Origin: Brevibacillus panacihumi | Lineage (GTDB): Bacteria; Bacillota; Bacilli; Brevibacillales; Brevibacillaceae | Reading direction: 5' to 3' | Length of the DNA stretch: 64,000 nt | Assembly: GCF_003710985.1 (NCBI RefSeq) | Contig: NZ_RHHT01000051.1 | Location: 31,340-95,339 of the forward strand | Shown: piece by piece, positions 44,008 through 55,612 of the stretch | How positions within the stretch are numbered: position 1 is the stretch's first letter | Layout of the letters: the number at the start of each line of letters is the position of its first letter | Translations under genes and position numbers: made by a program | Notes under the pieces: model-generated | The model's database searches: none | The model's input: the letters and a program-made list of their open reading frames with translations, nothing else | Told to the model about the DNA's origin: nothing

Positions 44008-47000
44008 ATGGAAACAGAAGTGTATCGTCCGCGCAACAAGGTACGCTTCGTGACAGCAGCCAGTTTGTATGACGGTCACGATGCCTCGATCAACATCATG
44101 CGCCGCATTTTGCAATCATCGGGAGTGGAAGTAATCCACCTGGGCCACAACCGCTCCGTTGACGATATTGTGACGGCTGCCATTCAGGAGGATGTGCAAG
44201 GGATTGCGATCAGCTCCTATCAGGGCGGCCATGTGGAGTATTTCAAATACATCATTGATTTGTTGAAGGAGCGCGGGGCTGAACATATCCGCGTCTTTGG
44301 CGGAGGCGGAGGCGTCATCGTTCCGCGCGAGATCCGCGAGTTGGAGGAGTACGGTGTCTGCAGACTCTATTCGCCGGATGAAGGGCGTAAGCTGGGTCTG
44401 CAAGGCATGATCAACGATATGATCCGCAAGTCTGATTTTCCTACGGTGAAACAGATCGAGCAGGAAGTAGCAGCATTGCGGGAGCAAAATCATCAGGCGA
44501 TCGCCAGGCTGATTTCCGTAGCGGAGTACGCTGTGGAAAAGCCGGAATGGCAGGATTCTGTGCTGCAGGCCATACCGGAGCCGGAGACGGTCGTACCGGT
44601 GCTGGGCATTACGGGGACAGGGGGAGCGGGAAAAAGCTCTCTGACTGACGAATTGGTCCGCCGGTTTATCCGTACCTATGAGGACAAAACGGTGGCGATT
44701 CTCTCCGTCGACCCCTCCAAGCAAAAGTCGGGCGGCGCTCTCTTGGGAGACCGCATCCGCATGAACGCCAACAACACCCCGCGCGTCTACATGCGCAGTC
44801 TGGCTACGCGCAAATCAGGCTCGGAGCTGTCGGCTGCCGTCAAGGATGCCATTCGTGTTGCCCGTGCGGCTCAATTTGATCTGATCATCGTCGAGACAAG
44901 CGGGATCGGACAGGGAGATGCGCAGGTCACCGAGGTGTGCGATGTCTCCATGTACGTCATGACTAGCGAGTTCGGGGCTCCGTCTCAATTGGAGAAAATC
45001 GACATGCTCGACTTTGCCGATCTGATCGCGATCAACAAGTTTGAGCGCAAAGGCTCGGAGGACGCGCTGCGTGAGGTACGCAAGCAGTATCGCCGCAACC
45101 ACGAGATGTTTGACGTGCCGGACGAGAAGATGCCAGTATACGGCACGATTGCCAGTCAGTTCAACGATCCAGGCACGAATGTCCTGTTTGCCGCACTGAT
45201 GCGCAAGATTGTGGAAAAAACGGGTGTGGCGTGGAAGGTTGACCATTTGGACCCGACACCTGTCAAGATTCACAAAACTTCGTTAATTCCGGTAGAGCGA
45301 ATCCATTACTTGCAGGAAATTGCCAATACGGTTCGCCAATACCGCGTCTATACGGATGAGCAGTCCGCGATTGCCAGAAAGCTGTTCCAATTGCACGGAG
45401 CAAAAGAAACGGTCTTGGCATCAGGTGACGAGACGGCACAGGAAGTAGCGGCTGTGCTGGATAAGCAAATCGCCCTGTTTGAAGCCAAGCTGCATCCGGA
45501 GTGCAAGAACATTCTGGAGAAGTGGCCCAAATTGAAGGAAGCGTACCGCCAAGACCAGTTTGTGACCAAGATCCGCGACAAGGAGATCGTGACCAAGCTG
45601 TTCACCGAATCGCTCTCCGGCACCCGGATTTCCAAGGTATCGCTGCCGGATTTCGAGGATTGGGGCGAGATCCTCAAGTGGTCGCTGAAGGAAAACGTGC
45701 CAGGCGAATTTCCGTATACGGCCGGTGTGTTCCCGTTCAAGCGGGAAGGCGAGGACCCCAAGCGCCAGTTTGCCGGAGAAGGGACGCCGGAGCGCACCAA
45801 CAGACGTTTTCATTTTCTCTCGCAAAACGACGAGGCTAAGCGCCTAAGTACAGCGTTTGACTCTGTTACCCTGTACGGCGAAGACCCGGATTATCGACCG
45901 GACATCTACGGGAAGATCGGAACCAGCGGCGTCAGCATCTGCACGCTGGACGACATGAAAAAGCTGTATGCAGGCTTTGACCTGTGTGCCCCGAGCACGT
46001 CTGTATCCATGACGATCAATGGACCGGCGCCGATGATTCTGGCGATGTTCATGAATACCGCGATCGAGCAGCAGATCGAAGCGTTCGTGAAGCGAGAGGG
46101 ACGCCAGCCGGATGAGCAGGAAAAAGAAAAGATCAAAGCCTACACGCTCTCTACCGTGCGCGGTACGGTGCAGGCAGACATTCTCAAGGAAGACCAGGGA
46201 CAGAACACCTGCATCTTCTCCACGGAGTTTGCTCTGCGAATGATGGGCGACATCCAGCAGTATTTTATCGACCACAAGGTGCGCAACTACTACTCGGTAT
46301 CCATTTCCGGCTACCATATCGCAGAGGCCGGAGCCAATCCGATCACGCAGCTTGCGTTCACCCTCGCCAACGGCTTCACCTATGTGGAGTACTACCTGAG
46401 CCGCGGCATGCATATCGACGACTTCGCGCCCAATCTGAGCTTCTTTTTCTCCAACGGACTGGACCCTGAGTATACCGTCATCGGACGGGTAGCGCGGCGG
46501 ATCTGGGCCACCGTGATGAAGAACCGCTACGGCGGCAACGAGCGAAGCCAGAAGCTGAAATACCACATCCAGACCTCGGGCCGCTCCCTGCACGCCCAGG
46601 AGATGGACTTCAACGATATTCGCACGACCCTGCAAGCCCTGGTCGCAATCTATGACAACTGCAATTCGCTGCACACCAATGCCTATGATGAAGCCATCAC
46701 GACGCCGACGGAAAACTCCGTACGCCGGGCGATGGCGATTCAGATGATCATCAACAAGGAGATGGGTCTGGCGAAAAACGAAAATCCGCTGCAAGGGGCC
46801 TTTATCATCGAGGAGTTGACCGATTTGGTAGAGGAAGCGGTGATGCAGGAGTTTGAGCGCCTCAGCAATCGCGGTGGCGTGCTGGGTGCGATGGAGACCC
46901 AGTATCAGCGCGGCAAGATCCAGGACGAGTCGATGTACTACGAGATGAAAAAGCATACGGGAGAGCTGCCGATCATCGGCGTGAATACCTTCCTCAACCC

Positions 47001-47259
47001 GAACGCATCGGAGGAAGATTACGAGATCGAGCTGGCGCGGGCGACGACGGAGGAAAAGGAACAGCAGATCGCCAATCTGCGCGCCTTCCAGGAGCGCAAC
47101 CGCGACGCGGCTCCTGCGGCATTGCGCCGTCTGCAGGAAGTAGCGATGGCGGGAGGGAATATTTTCGCCGAACTGATGGAGACAGTAAAAGTGGCTTCAC
47201 TCGGACAAATCAGCGCTGCCCTCTATGAGGTAGGGGGACAGTATCGCAGAAATATGTAG
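44008..47259 (+). CDS. icmF: Fused isobutyryl-CoA mutase with G-protein chaperone (IcmF)
   Basis: 1083 residues with the three-part layout of IcmF. Residues about 10-150 are the coenzyme-B12-binding domain (YDGHDASIN with the lower-ligand His24, GGGGGVIVP). About 195-420 is a MeaI/ArgK-type GTPase with Walker [14 protein letters not shown] and [15 protein letters not shown]. About 550-1083 is the substrate-binding TIM barrel ([26 protein letters not shown]... [27 protein letters not shown]). It interconverts isobutyryl-CoA and n-butyryl-CoA with adenosylcobalamin; some members also act on pivalyl- or isovaleryl-CoA. It joins valine-type branched acids to the beta-oxidation genes upstream and follows fadR-like by 21 bases. 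Confidence 0.93.
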   Translation: METEVYRPRNKVRFVTAASLYDGHDASINIMRRILQSSGVEVIHLGHNRSVDDIVTAAIQEDVQGIAISSYQGGHVEYFKYIIDLLKERGAEHIRVFGGGGGVIVPREIRELEEYGVCRLYSPDEGRKLGLQGMINDMIRKSDFPTVKQIEQEVAALREQNHQAIARLISVAEYAVEKPEWQDSVLQAIPEPETVVPVLGITGTGGAGKSSLTDELVRRFIRTYEDKTVAILSVDPSKQKSGGALLGDRIRMNANNTPRVYMRSLATRKSGSELSAAVKDAIRVARAAQFDLIIVETSGIGQGDAQVTEVCDVSMYVMTSEFGAPSQLEKIDMLDFADLIAINKFERKGSEDALREVRKQYRRNHEMFDVPDEKMPVYGTIASQFNDPGTNVLFAALMRKIVEKTGVAWKVDHLDPTPVKIHKTSLIPVERIHYLQEIANTVRQYRVYTDEQSAIARKLFQLHGAKETVLASGDETAQEVAAVLDKQIALFEAKLHPECKNILEKWPKLKEAYRQDQFVTKIRDKEIVTKLFTESLSGTRISKVSLPDFEDWGEILKWSLKENVPGEFPYTAGVFPFKREGEDPKRQFAGEGTPERTNRRFHFLSQNDEAKRLSTAFDSVTLYGEDPDYRPDIYGKIGTSGVSICTLDDMKKLYAGFDLCAPSTSVSMTINGPAPMILAMFMNTAIEQQIEAFVKREGRQPDEQEKEKIKAYTLSTVRGTVQADILKEDQGQNTCIFSTEFALRMMGDIQQYFIDHKVRNYYSVSISGYHIAEAGANPITQLAFTLANGFTYVEYYLSRGMHIDDFAPNLSFFFSNGLDPEYTVIGRVARRIWATVMKNRYGGNERSQKLKYHIQTSGRSLHAQEMDFNDIRTTLQALVAIYDNCNSLHTNAYDEAITTPTENSVRRAMAIQMIINKEMGLAKNENPLQGAFIIEELTDLVEEAVMQEFERLSNRGGVLGAMETQYQRGKIQDESMYYEMKKHTGELPIIGVNTFLNPNASEEDYEIELARATTEEKEQQIANLRAFQERNRDAAPAALRRLQEVAMAGGNIFAELMETVKVASLGQISAALYEVGGQYRRNM

Positions 47260-47297
47260 CGTTCCCCAGGGGACGACTCAGCTGCTCCAATCGACAG

Positions 47298-47343
47298 AAG
47301 TGACCGCCAGAGTCAGGAACTCACGGGGCGGTCACTTCTTTTT
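47298..47343 (+). terminator. Intrinsic terminator of icmF
   Basis: AAGTGACCGCC pairs perfectly with GGCGGTCACTT, followed by CTTTTT. Confidence 0.9.
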
Positions 47344-47374
47344 CAGTCAAACGCTTCTCCCCTGTTTGAAGGCC

Positions 47375-47403
47375 TTGCATTTTCGTCTAAAATAAGGAAT
47401 ACT
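47375..47403 (+). promoter_or_regulatory. Promoter candidate of rpoE
   Basis: TTGCAT, 17 bases, AATACT, with a second -10-like TATGAT at 47405-47410. About 130 bases of leader follow before rpoE; I see no further signal in it. Confidence 0.45.
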
Positions 47404-47542
47404 GTATGATAGCCTTCTTATCGAAAAGGCGATGAATAAGGCAGCATCATCATACGAAAAAGCTTATGGACAGCCCTCTTCGCCAAACGACGGGGACTGA
47501 TAGGAAGTCAAGTTTTGTATAGGAAAGAAAGGACGTGCCCGA

Positions 47543-48091
47543 ATGAGTCAAAAACTTGCTCATATTGATGCAGAAAGACTAAGCGAGATGGCATTGGTGG
47601 ACATCGCCTACGAAATCCTGCGTGAAAACAACCGCACCTATAACTTCCGCGAACTGATGGATGAACTGACTGCCCTTCGCAAACTCTCAGAAGAACAAGT
47701 CAGAAGCCTGATCGCTCAAGTATACACTGAAATCAATATCGACGGACGTTTCGTCTGCCTCGGTGACAACGTCTGGGGCCTGAAGCGCTGGTACCCGACC
47801 GACACCGTGGAAGAAACGCAAGAGGGCGGCGTCAGCAAGAAGAAAAAGGTCATACTGGACGACGACTTCGACGATTTCGAGAGCGAAGACGAGCTGGTGG
47901 ACGAATACGAAGAAGACGAGGTCGTGATCTTCGAGGACGAAGAAGAGTTTGTCGATGAGGAAGCGGACATCGAGGAAGAAGAAATTGATGCCGAAATCGA
48001 CGAAGAGGAAATCGAAGACGAAGACGAGCTTTTTGAGGACGAAGAGCTGGAAGAAGATGAACCTGAGGAAGATTTGGAAGACGACCGATAA
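47543..48091 (+). CDS. rpoE: RNA polymerase delta subunit
   Basis: 182 residues. The N-terminal 90 residues form the HARE-HTH domain that binds core polymerase (ERLSEMALVDIAYEILRENNRTYNFRELMDELTALRK), and the rest is almost only Asp and Glu, the disordered acidic tail of delta. It speeds polymerase recycling and alters response to initiating NTP levels, which is of interest because pyrG just downstream has an NTP-sensitive start. The rpoE-pyrG order is as in Bacillus. No terminator separates rpoE from the pyrG promoter. Confidence 0.93.
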   Translation: MSQKLAHIDAERLSEMALVDIAYEILRENNRTYNFRELMDELTALRKLSEEQVRSLIAQVYTEINIDGRFVCLGDNVWGLKRWYPTDTVEETQEGGVSKKKKVILDDDFDDFESEDELVDEYEEDEVVIFEDEEEFVDEEADIEEEEIDAEIDEEEIEDEDELFEDEELEEDEPEEDLEDDR

Positions 48092-48095
48092 GCCC

Positions 48096-48135
48096 TTGAC
48101 TTCCGTCTGAGGGACAGATAAAATACTCCTTGGGC
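48096..48135 (+). promoter_or_regulatory. pyrG promoter with GGGC initial transcript
   Basis: TTGACT (48096-48101), exactly 17 bases, TAAAAT (48119-48124); 7 bases later the RNA should begin GGGC at 48132. This is the start sequence used for CTP-controlled reiterative transcription in the Bacillus subtilis pyrG leader. Confidence 0.85.
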
Positions 48136-48172
48136 TTCACATGAAGAAGGAACAAATATGGAAAACTATAAA

Positions 48173-48233
48173 ACAAAAGTGCCCCTACCCGAACTGCTTC
48201 GGGATAGGACTCGCTTTTGTTTTTTCTTTTTTC
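48173..48233 (+). terminator. pyrG leader attenuator
   Basis: ACAAAAG...CCCGAA pairs with TTCGGG...CTTTTGT, followed by long T runs. The 5' arm contains the C/U-rich segment GCCCCTACCC, which extra Gs added at the RNA 5' end when CTP is low could bind, breaking the terminator. About 60 bases remain to the pyrG start. Confidence 0.85.
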
Positions 48234-48237
48234 ATAG

Positions 48238-49896
<1,659 letters not shown>

Positions 49897-49913
49897 ACAC
49901 TGAGCATATTGGC

Positions 49914-49958
49914 AAAAAACGCACCCGCTTCCTTTTGGAAGTCACGGGTGCGTTTTTT
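49914..49958 (+). terminator. Intrinsic terminator of pyrG
   Basis: AAAAAACGCACCCG pairs with CGGGTGCGTTTTTT. Confidence 0.92.
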
Positions 49959-50006
49959 CTTACCCTCTACGAAAAACTAAAAAGTTTTTTAAGTAGGAGG
50001 ACCAGG

Positions 50007-50239
50007 AAAAGCTGGTCGAGGAAAAAGGGAAAAAAGCGAAGGCATTTGGGATCTTGACCAAGCTGGAACGGAAAAGGTGGAACACGCCTTCAGCGGCCAA
50101 CCCTGATTCACTTCCATGAGACGGCTGCTTTTGGCCGCGGTTCCGCCTTTGGAGTGGAAGCGGCCAGGAATGACCCCCAGCAAAGATCCCAACCCGCCTG
50201 AAGCGTTTTCCCTTTTTCCTCCCCCTCCACTATAGCTGG
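50007..50239 (+). repeat. Dispersed hairpin repeat, copy 3 (complete, about 233 bp)
   Basis: Same ends as copy 2 (AAAAGCTGGTCGAGG... and ...CCTCCCCCTCCACTATAGCTGG), same inner arms AAAGGTGGAAC / GTTCCGCCTTT. The inner helix is GCGGCCAA / TTGGCCGC, where copy 2 has GCGTCCAA / TTGGACGC, a compensated pair change. It fills the space between pyrG and the convergent amj gene together with the pyrG terminator. Confidence 0.88.
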
Positions 50240-50273
50240 TGGACCACAATAAAAAAGGACAGCTGGTAGACTA

Positions 50274-51068
50274 CTATTGAAAAAAGGGAGCCAGCCACGC
50301 CACCCAGTAAGCAGCAGGAATCAGCAGGAACTGAGCCAGAATCGTGCCGAAAAAACGGGAAATCATCAGCCATAGATACATCTGCCGAATCGCCTCATGG
50401 GATGCTTGTCCCTGCAAGGCCTTATCCGTCAATAGGGCCACTTGAGGATCGACCAGGATCGTCATGAAGATCGTTGCGAAGCCGTTGATCAGTCCAGAAG
50501 ACATCAGGACAGTTGCCTTGTAGCTCGGAGCGAGCAAGGAGGCGTACAGCACCGACAGGATACTGGCTGTGTAGATGGCTGTGCCTAGACAGTTGAGCAG
50601 CAGCAGGCGCTTCGGGACCCCCTTGATTCGAAAACGGGAGAGAGAAGCAAGCCGGGGCAAACGAACGTGCTGATGGACACGGCGGATGTTTTGGGGAGTG
50701 ACGGCGGAGCGGATCATTTTCGGAATGGAACCCGCCACCTCAAGGTGGGAGATCAGCCGTTTAGAAAGTTGGACGAACGTCGGAAACAAGAGGATCGCAC
50801 ACAACGTCCCTAGCGAGGCGGCGCCGATGATCAGGTGAAGCTTCCAGCCCGGATCTGTATGAGAAAGCGCAGCTTGATCGATCAAGCCTCCGGTAAATGG
50901 AGTTTGAATGAGATTGGAAGTTCTGGATACGAGCAAAACTACCCCGGACAGCGACAAAGCCACCGCCAGTCTGCTGGTTTGAACCCCGGCAAACCGCAGT
51001 GCGTATGAAAGCGTTTCTGTCGTATGTATGACAAAGGTCAACGCACAAATAATGATAATCGTGTACAT
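50274..51068 (-). CDS. amj: Amj-type lipid II flippase (YdaH-like)
   Basis: 264 residues from the ATG after AGAGGGAG; an upstream ATG at 51101 coincides with a TATAAT -10 element and is less likely. About six to seven helices. IHTTETLSYALRFAGVQTSRLAVALSLSGVVLLVSRTSN is the recognisable Amj/YdaH signature. Amj moves lipid II across the membrane as an alternate to MurJ and in Bacillus subtilis is induced by envelope stress. It is leftward, opposite to pyrG and spo0F, and downstream murA gives a loose cell-wall context. Confidence 0.82.
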   Translation of the reverse strand: MYTIIIICALTFVIHTTETLSYALRFAGVQTSRLAVALSLSGVVLLVSRTSNLIQTPFTGGLIDQAALSHTDPGWKLHLIIGAASLGTLCAILLFPTFVQLSKRLISHLEVAGSIPKMIRSAVTPQNIRRVHQHVRLPRLASLSRFRIKGVPKRLLLLNCLGTAIYTASILSVLYASLLAPSYKATVLMSSGLINGFATIFMTILVDPQVALLTDKALQGQASHEAIRQMYLWLMISRFFGTILAQFLLIPAAYWVAWLAPFFQ

Positions 51069-51144
51069 GAGAGCGATCTCCCTCTTCCGTAGTATTCCCA
51101 TTATACGCGAATAGGGGATAGCAGGAAAATTTCAGCGCTTACAT

Positions 51145-51171
51145 GAAGGAGTTTCCTAATTTTAGGCGAAT
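51145..51171 (+). promoter_or_regulatory. Sigma-H-type promoter of spo0F
   Basis: GAAGGAGTT, 11 bases, GGCGAAT match the sigma-H pattern RnAGGAwww-N11/12-RnnGAAT with one deviation, 44 bases before the spo0F start. Bacillus subtilis spo0F also uses sigma-H. Confidence 0.7.
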
Positions 51172-51214
51172 GGTAAGTAGTTAAGTAATAGCTTTGGTCA
51201 GGAGGAGTTTAGTC

Positions 51215-51589
51215 ATGTTTGACAAGCACGACAAAAAAGTGTTAGTTGTCGATGATCAATACGGCATTCGCATTTTGTTGTACGAGGTGCTGGGCAAAGA
51301 AGGCTACAAAACGTTTCAGGCTGCAAATGGAAAGATGGCATTGGAAATCGTGGAGAAAGAATCGCCTGACCTGGTCATTCTGGATATGAAAATTCCTGGG
51401 ATGGACGGCATCGAGATCCTCAAGCATATCAAGAAAATCAACCAGGAGATCAAAGTCATTATGATGACGGCTTACGGTGAGCTGGACATGATCAAGGAAG
51501 CGACGCAACTGGGGGCCTTGACCCATTTTACCAAGCCGTTTGATATTGATGAATTGAGGATGGCGGTTCAACAGCAGTTAGCTTGCTAG
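51215..51589 (+). CDS. spo0F: Sporulation phosphorelay response regulator Spo0F
   Basis: 124 residues from ATG after GGAGGAG, the same length as Spo0F of Bacillus subtilis. A single receiver domain without output domain: VVDDQYGIR acidic pair, phospho-acceptor Asp54 in [12 protein letters not shown], Thr in MMTAYGE and Lys104 in HFTKPFD. It takes phosphate from sporulation kinases and passes it to Spo0B, then Spo0A. Position between pyrG and fbaA is as in Bacillus. Confidence 0.95.
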   Translation: MFDKHDKKVLVVDDQYGIRILLYEVLGKEGYKTFQAANGKMALEIVEKESPDLVILDMKIPGMDGIEILKHIKKINQEIKVIMMTAYGELDMIKEATQLGALTHFTKPFDIDELRMAVQQQLAC

Positions 51590-51644
51590 TCTTGTGCCCG
51601 GTAGAGAATCAAAACAAGCGTACCTGTTAACATGTGAGTGTCTG

Positions 51645-51653
51645 TGGTATAAT
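51645..51653 (+). promoter_or_regulatory. Extended -10 promoter of fbaA
   Basis: TGGTATAAT, an extended -10 element, 41 bases before the fbaA ATG. The -35 region is weak (CTGTTA at 18 bases). Confidence 0.6.
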
Positions 51654-51694
51654 AAGCGACATTAATGAAGTCTGCTAGAGGAGGATTACCAACC

Positions 51695-52549
51695 ATGCCA
51701 CTGGTACCAATGACCGCTTTTACCGAGGACGTCAAAAAGCATAAATATGCTGTTGGCCAATTCAACTTGAACAATCTGGAGTTTACTCAAGCAATCACAG
51801 AAGCTGCGATGGAAGAAAGGTCTCCTGTGATTTTTGGTGTGTCTGAGGGAGCTCTCAAATACATGGGCATCGACTACACAGTCGCGATTGCGAAAACAGC
51901 AGCCGAACGCGCAGGTGTTCCTGTAGCTCTCCACCTGGATCATGGCAGCAATTTTGACATGGTCATGAAGTGCATCCGCGCTGGATTCTCTTCGGTAATG
52001 TTCGATGGTTCCCATCATTCCTTTGAAGACAATATCCGCTTGACGAAGCAGGTTGTAGAAGCGGCTCATGCCGTAGGCGTATCCGTCGAGGGTGAGCTTG
52101 GTACCATCGGTGGAGTAGAGGACGACCTGTCTGTAGACGAGGAAGATGCAACACTGGCGAATCCGGAAGAAGCGATTCACTTCTGGAATGAAACGAAAGT
52201 AGACTACGTGGCGATTGCTGTAGGTACAGCCCATGGCATGTACAAAGGAGTACCGAAAATCCGTTTCGACATTATCGAAAAGGTAGCAAGCCAAATTGAG
52301 GCGCCGATCGTCCTGCACGGTGGTTCCGGTGTGCCGGATGAAGCCATTGTGAAATCGATCAGCCTGGGTGTTGGAAAAATCAACGTAAATACGGAAAGCC
52401 AAGTCGCATGCACCGAAACGGTTCGCAAAATCCTGGCTGCCAAACCAAACGAGATTGACCCTCGAAAATATCTGGGGCCAGCTCGTGATGCCATCAAGGA
52501 AGTTGTCAAAGGGAAAATGCGCCTGTTCGGCAGCAGCAACCGTGCGTAA
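51695..52549 (+). CDS. fbaA: Class II fructose-1,6-bisphosphate aldolase
   Basis: 284 residues from ATG after AGAGGAGG. Zn ligands and active site are visible in HLDHGSNFDMVMKCIRAGF, EGELGTIGGVEDD, GTAHGMYKG and LHGGSGVPDE. It splits fructose-1,6-bisphosphate into two triose phosphates in glycolysis and the reverse in gluconeogenesis. It lies 15 bases before the fsa gene, so both are co-transcribed; murA, glpX and rho follow. Confidence 0.96.
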   Translation: MPLVPMTAFTEDVKKHKYAVGQFNLNNLEFTQAITEAAMEERSPVIFGVSEGALKYMGIDYTVAIAKTAAERAGVPVALHLDHGSNFDMVMKCIRAGFSSVMFDGSHHSFEDNIRLTKQVVEAAHAVGVSVEGELGTIGGVEDDLSVDEEDATLANPEEAIHFWNETKVDYVAIAVGTAHGMYKGVPKIRFDIIEKVASQIEAPIVLHGGSGVPDEAIVKSISLGVGKINVNTESQVACTETVRKILAAKPNEIDPRKYLGPARDAIKEVVKGKMRLFGSSNRA

Positions 52550-52564
52550 CCAAGGAGGTACATC

Positions 52565-53209
52565 ATGCGCTTTTTAATCGATACAGCAAATGTGGATGAA
52601 ATTCGCGAGATTCATGAGTGGGGCGTCCTTGCAGGCGTAACTACCAATCCTTCCCTGGTAGCCAAGGAAGGCCGCGACTTTGTGCAAACCTTGAAAGAAA
52701 TTATCGATATCGTGGATGGCCCGATCAGTGCGGAGGTCATCAGCACTGATGCAGCAGGCATGATTGAAGAAGGGGAAAAGCTGGCTTCCCTGTCCAAAAA
52801 CATCGTCGTCAAGCTGCCAATGACAGCAGAAGGCTTGAAGGCGACCAAGTATTTTGCCAAGAAAAAAATCAAGACCAATGTTACCTTGGTCTTTTCCGCA
52901 AATCAGGCGTTGTTGGCGGCCAGAGCTGGAGCGACCTATGTTTCTCCATTCCTGGGACGACTCGACGACATCAGCCAGGACGGCATGAAACTGATCGAGG
53001 ATATTGCCGAGATTTTCACTGTTCATGATATTGATACAGAGATCATCGCAGCATCCGTCCGCCACCCTGTCCATGTGACAGAAGCGGCTCGGCTCGGGGC
53101 TCATTTTGCGACAATCCCGGCCAAAGTGTTCAAACAGCTTATTGCCCATCCATTGACTTCCAGTGGTTTGGAGAAATTCCTTGCCGATTGGGCTAGTATG
53201 CAAAAATAA
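52565..53209 (+). CDS. Transaldolase-family protein (fructose-6-phosphate aldolase type, YwjH)
   Basis: 214 residues, the short TalC/Fsa form. [13 protein letters not shown] and [13 protein letters not shown] open the barrel, and the Schiff-base Lys lies in [13 protein letters not shown] near residue 83. It either moves a dihydroxyacetone unit (pentose phosphate pathway) or cleaves fructose-6-phosphate; Bacillus YwjH acts as transaldolase as I recall. Co-transcribed with fbaA. Confidence 0.93.
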   Translation: MRFLIDTANVDEIREIHEWGVLAGVTTNPSLVAKEGRDFVQTLKEIIDIVDGPISAEVISTDAAGMIEEGEKLASLSKNIVVKLPMTAEGLKATKYFAKKKIKTNVTLVFSANQALLAARAGATYVSPFLGRLDDISQDGMKLIEDIAEIFTVHDIDTEIIAASVRHPVHVTEAARLGAHFATIPAKVFKQLIAHPLTSSGLEKFLADWASMQK

Positions 53210-53226
53210 GATTCACGTGAAAAGAC

Positions 53227-53260
53227 AAGCACCTTTCTCATCGGGGAAGGTGCTTCTTTC
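53227..53260 (+). terminator. Intrinsic terminator after the transaldolase gene
   Basis: AAGCACCTT pairs with AAGGTGCTT around an 11-base loop, followed by CTTTC. The T tract is weak, so read-through into murA is likely. Confidence 0.65.
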
Positions 53261-53286
53261 CCGATTAAGCCAGAGGAGAGCAAAGC

Positions 53287-54570
53287 ATGGATAAGCTAAT
53301 CATCAACGGTGGGAAACCACTTGCGGGGACAGTTACCATCAGCGGAGCTAAAAACAGTGCAGTTGCTTTGATTCCTGCCGCATTGCTGGCTGATGGGCCT
53401 GTCGTCATTGAGAATCTTCCCCGAATCCAGGATGTAGATATTTATCATGAGCTCCTGAAAGAAATGGGAGCGGATGTGTTGTTTGAAGAAGATTGGATGG
53501 AAATCGATGGTCGTGACATGAGGCTGATGCTGATGCCCAACGGACGGATCAAAAAGCTGCGAGCTTCCTACTATTTGTGGGGAGCGTTGCTGGCGAAGTT
53601 CGGTGAGGCTCAGGTAGGTTTGCCGGGTGGCTGTGACCTGGGACCGCGTCCGATCGATTTGCATATCAAAGGCTTCGAAGCCATGGGCGCAGAAGTGGAA
53701 AACAAAAACGGAGTCATGACGATCAGAGCTCGCGACGGCAAGCTTCGCGGAGCTCGCATTTACCTCGACCTGGTAAGTGTCGGAGCGACCATCAACATCA
53801 TGCTCGCTGCTGCCAAGGCAGACGGTGTGACGGTGATTGAGAACGCCGCAAGAGAACCGGAGATCGTCGATGTCGCTACGTTGCTCAACAACATGGGTGC
53901 CAACATCAAGGGGGCAGGCACCGATGTGATCCGCATTCGCGGGGTAGAGCGCCTGCGCGGGTGCCGCCATACGATCATCCCGGATCGGATCGAGGCTGGC
54001 ACGTACATGATTGCAGCAGCGGCGACCAATGGCAATGTCATGGTGGAAAACGTGATTCCCAAGCATTTGGAGTCCGTCACGGCGAAGCTGCGTGAGATCG
54101 GGGTGGAGGTGACAGAGATGGACGACGCCATTCAAGTGATTGGCAAGGAATCCTACCGCTCCATCGACGTCAAAACAAGTCCTTATCCGGGCTTCCCTAC
54201 TGATCTGCAGCAGCCGATCACGACCTTGCTGACCTTGGCCAAGGGCTCCAGCATAGTGACGGATAATATCTACAGTTCTCGTTTCCGCCATGTAGACGAG
54301 CTGCGCCGGATGGGAGCGTCTCTAAAGGTAGAGGGCCGTTCGGCCGTGATAGAGGGCGGCAGCCGGTTGAATGGAGCCAAAGTAGTCGCATCCGATCTTC
54401 GCGCAGGGGCCGCGCTGTTTATTGCAGGGCTGGCTACTTCGGGAACGACCGAACTGGAAGGATTGGAACATATCGATCGCGGGTATGAAAATCTCGTAGG
54501 CAAATTGCAGGCATTGGGAGCAGAAGTTCAGCGGATTGGCTTGCAGCGGTCCGAAAATCATCAACGTTAG
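53287..54570 (+). CDS. murA: UDP-N-acetylglucosamine 1-carboxyvinyltransferase (MurA2/MurZ position)
   Basis: 427 residues. [18 protein letters not shown] starts the fold, and the catalytic, fosfomycin-target Cys near residue 116 lies in [19 protein letters not shown]. It transfers enolpyruvate to UDP-GlcNAc, the first committed step of peptidoglycan synthesis. Its place after fsa matches murAB (murZ) of Bacillus rather than murAA. It is followed by glpX after 27 bases. Confidence 0.95.
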   Translation: MDKLIINGGKPLAGTVTISGAKNSAVALIPAALLADGPVVIENLPRIQDVDIYHELLKEMGADVLFEEDWMEIDGRDMRLMLMPNGRIKKLRASYYLWGALLAKFGEAQVGLPGGCDLGPRPIDLHIKGFEAMGAEVENKNGVMTIRARDGKLRGARIYLDLVSVGATINIMLAAAKADGVTVIENAAREPEIVDVATLLNNMGANIKGAGTDVIRIRGVERLRGCRHTIIPDRIEAGTYMIAAAATNGNVMVENVIPKHLESVTAKLREIGVEVTEMDDAIQVIGKESYRSIDVKTSPYPGFPTDLQQPITTLLTLAKGSSIVTDNIYSSRFRHVDELRRMGASLKVEGRSAVIEGGSRLNGAKVVASDLRAGAALFIAGLATSGTTELEGLEHIDRGYENLVGKLQALGAEVQRIGLQRSENHQR

Positions 54571-54597
54571 CCTATCACCAAGGAGGAGTCTTCCAGA

Positions 54598-55560
54598 ATG
54601 GAACGGAGCTTAACACTTGAATTGGTACGTGTGACAGAGGCAGCGGCATTGGCGTCTGCTCGTTGGATGGGTCTTGGCAAAAAGGACGAGGCAGACGATG
54701 CGGCTACAACGGCCATGCGCAAGGAGTTTGAGAATGTCCCGATGGACGGAGTCGTCGTGATCGGGGAAGGCGAAATGGACGAAGCGCCGATGCTCTACAT
54801 CGGAGAACGCCTGGGGCAAGGTGTATCACCTGCTGTTGACGTCGCGGTAGATCCCTTGGAAGGAACCAATATTCTTGCCAAAGGGACGTGGGGCGCTATC
54901 TCCGTGATCGCCATCGCTGACCGTGGCAATCTGCTCCACGCGCCTGATATGTACATGGAAAAAATGGCAGTTGGTCCGAAGGCGGTAGGCAAAGTGGATA
55001 TCAACGCGCCGATTCGCGACAACCTGAAGGCAGTCGCCCAGGCGCAGGGAAAAGATATCAGCGACCTCGTGGCAATTGTGCTGGACCGTGATCGCCATCA
55101 AAAAATTATCCATGAGATTCGTGAAGCAGGTGCGCGCATTCGCTTGATCTCGGACGGGGATGTAGCGGCCGCGATCAATACGGCTTTCCCCGATACGGGT
55201 GTGGATATTCTGTTCGGCTCTGGCGGTGCTCCTGAAGGTGTTCTCGCTGCTGTCGCACTCAAATGCCTCGGGGGAGAGATTCAAGGGAAGCTTTTGCCGC
55301 AATCTGCTGAAGAGCTTGAACGCTGCAAGCAAATGGGCCTCGTGAATCCGCATCAGGTCTTGTTTATGGACGATTTGGTCAAAGGCGACGACGCCATTTT
55401 TGCCGCTACCGGCGTGACAGATGGTGAACTGCTGAAGGGAGTTCGCTTCCAGGGAATGAGAGCGACTACCCAATCCGTTGTCATGCGGGCAAAAACAGGT
55501 ACGATTCGTTTTATCGAGGGAACCCATCGTTTGGAGCGCAAACCGACACTGGTATTGTAA
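54598..55560 (+). CDS. glpX: Class II fructose-1,6-bisphosphatase
   Basis: 320 residues. [13 protein letters not shown] and VDPLEGTN carry the metal ligands of GlpX-type phosphatases, and [11 protein letters not shown] and [16 protein letters not shown] bind the substrate. It removes phosphate from fructose-1,6-bisphosphate in gluconeogenesis, next to the aldolase gene for the preceding step. It lies in the same strand cluster, 52 bases before rho. Confidence 0.94.
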   Translation: MERSLTLELVRVTEAAALASARWMGLGKKDEADDAATTAMRKEFENVPMDGVVVIGEGEMDEAPMLYIGERLGQGVSPAVDVAVDPLEGTNILAKGTWGAISVIAIADRGNLLHAPDMYMEKMAVGPKAVGKVDINAPIRDNLKAVAQAQGKDISDLVAIVLDRDRHQKIIHEIREAGARIRLISDGDVAAAINTAFPDTGVDILFGSGGAPEGVLAAVALKCLGGEIQGKLLPQSAEELERCKQMGLVNPHQVLFMDDLVKGDDAIFAATGVTDGELLKGVRFQGMRATTQSVVMRAKTGTIRFIEGTHRLERKPTLVL

Positions 55561-55612
55561 TGGCCCGTTCGGACGAGAATAAGTTGAAGAGTATATAAAG
55601 AGTGGTGGATGT

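Noticed and set aside
47840..48080. Acidic low-complexity stretch as an unusual repeat
   Set aside because: It is the normal Asp/Glu tail of the RNA polymerase delta subunit.
49989..50249. Open frames inside the repeat copies (for example 86 codons on the minus strand)
   Set aside because: Similar peptides arise in other copies only because the DNA is repeated; no ribosome binding site, and the sequence is constrained as a hairpin.
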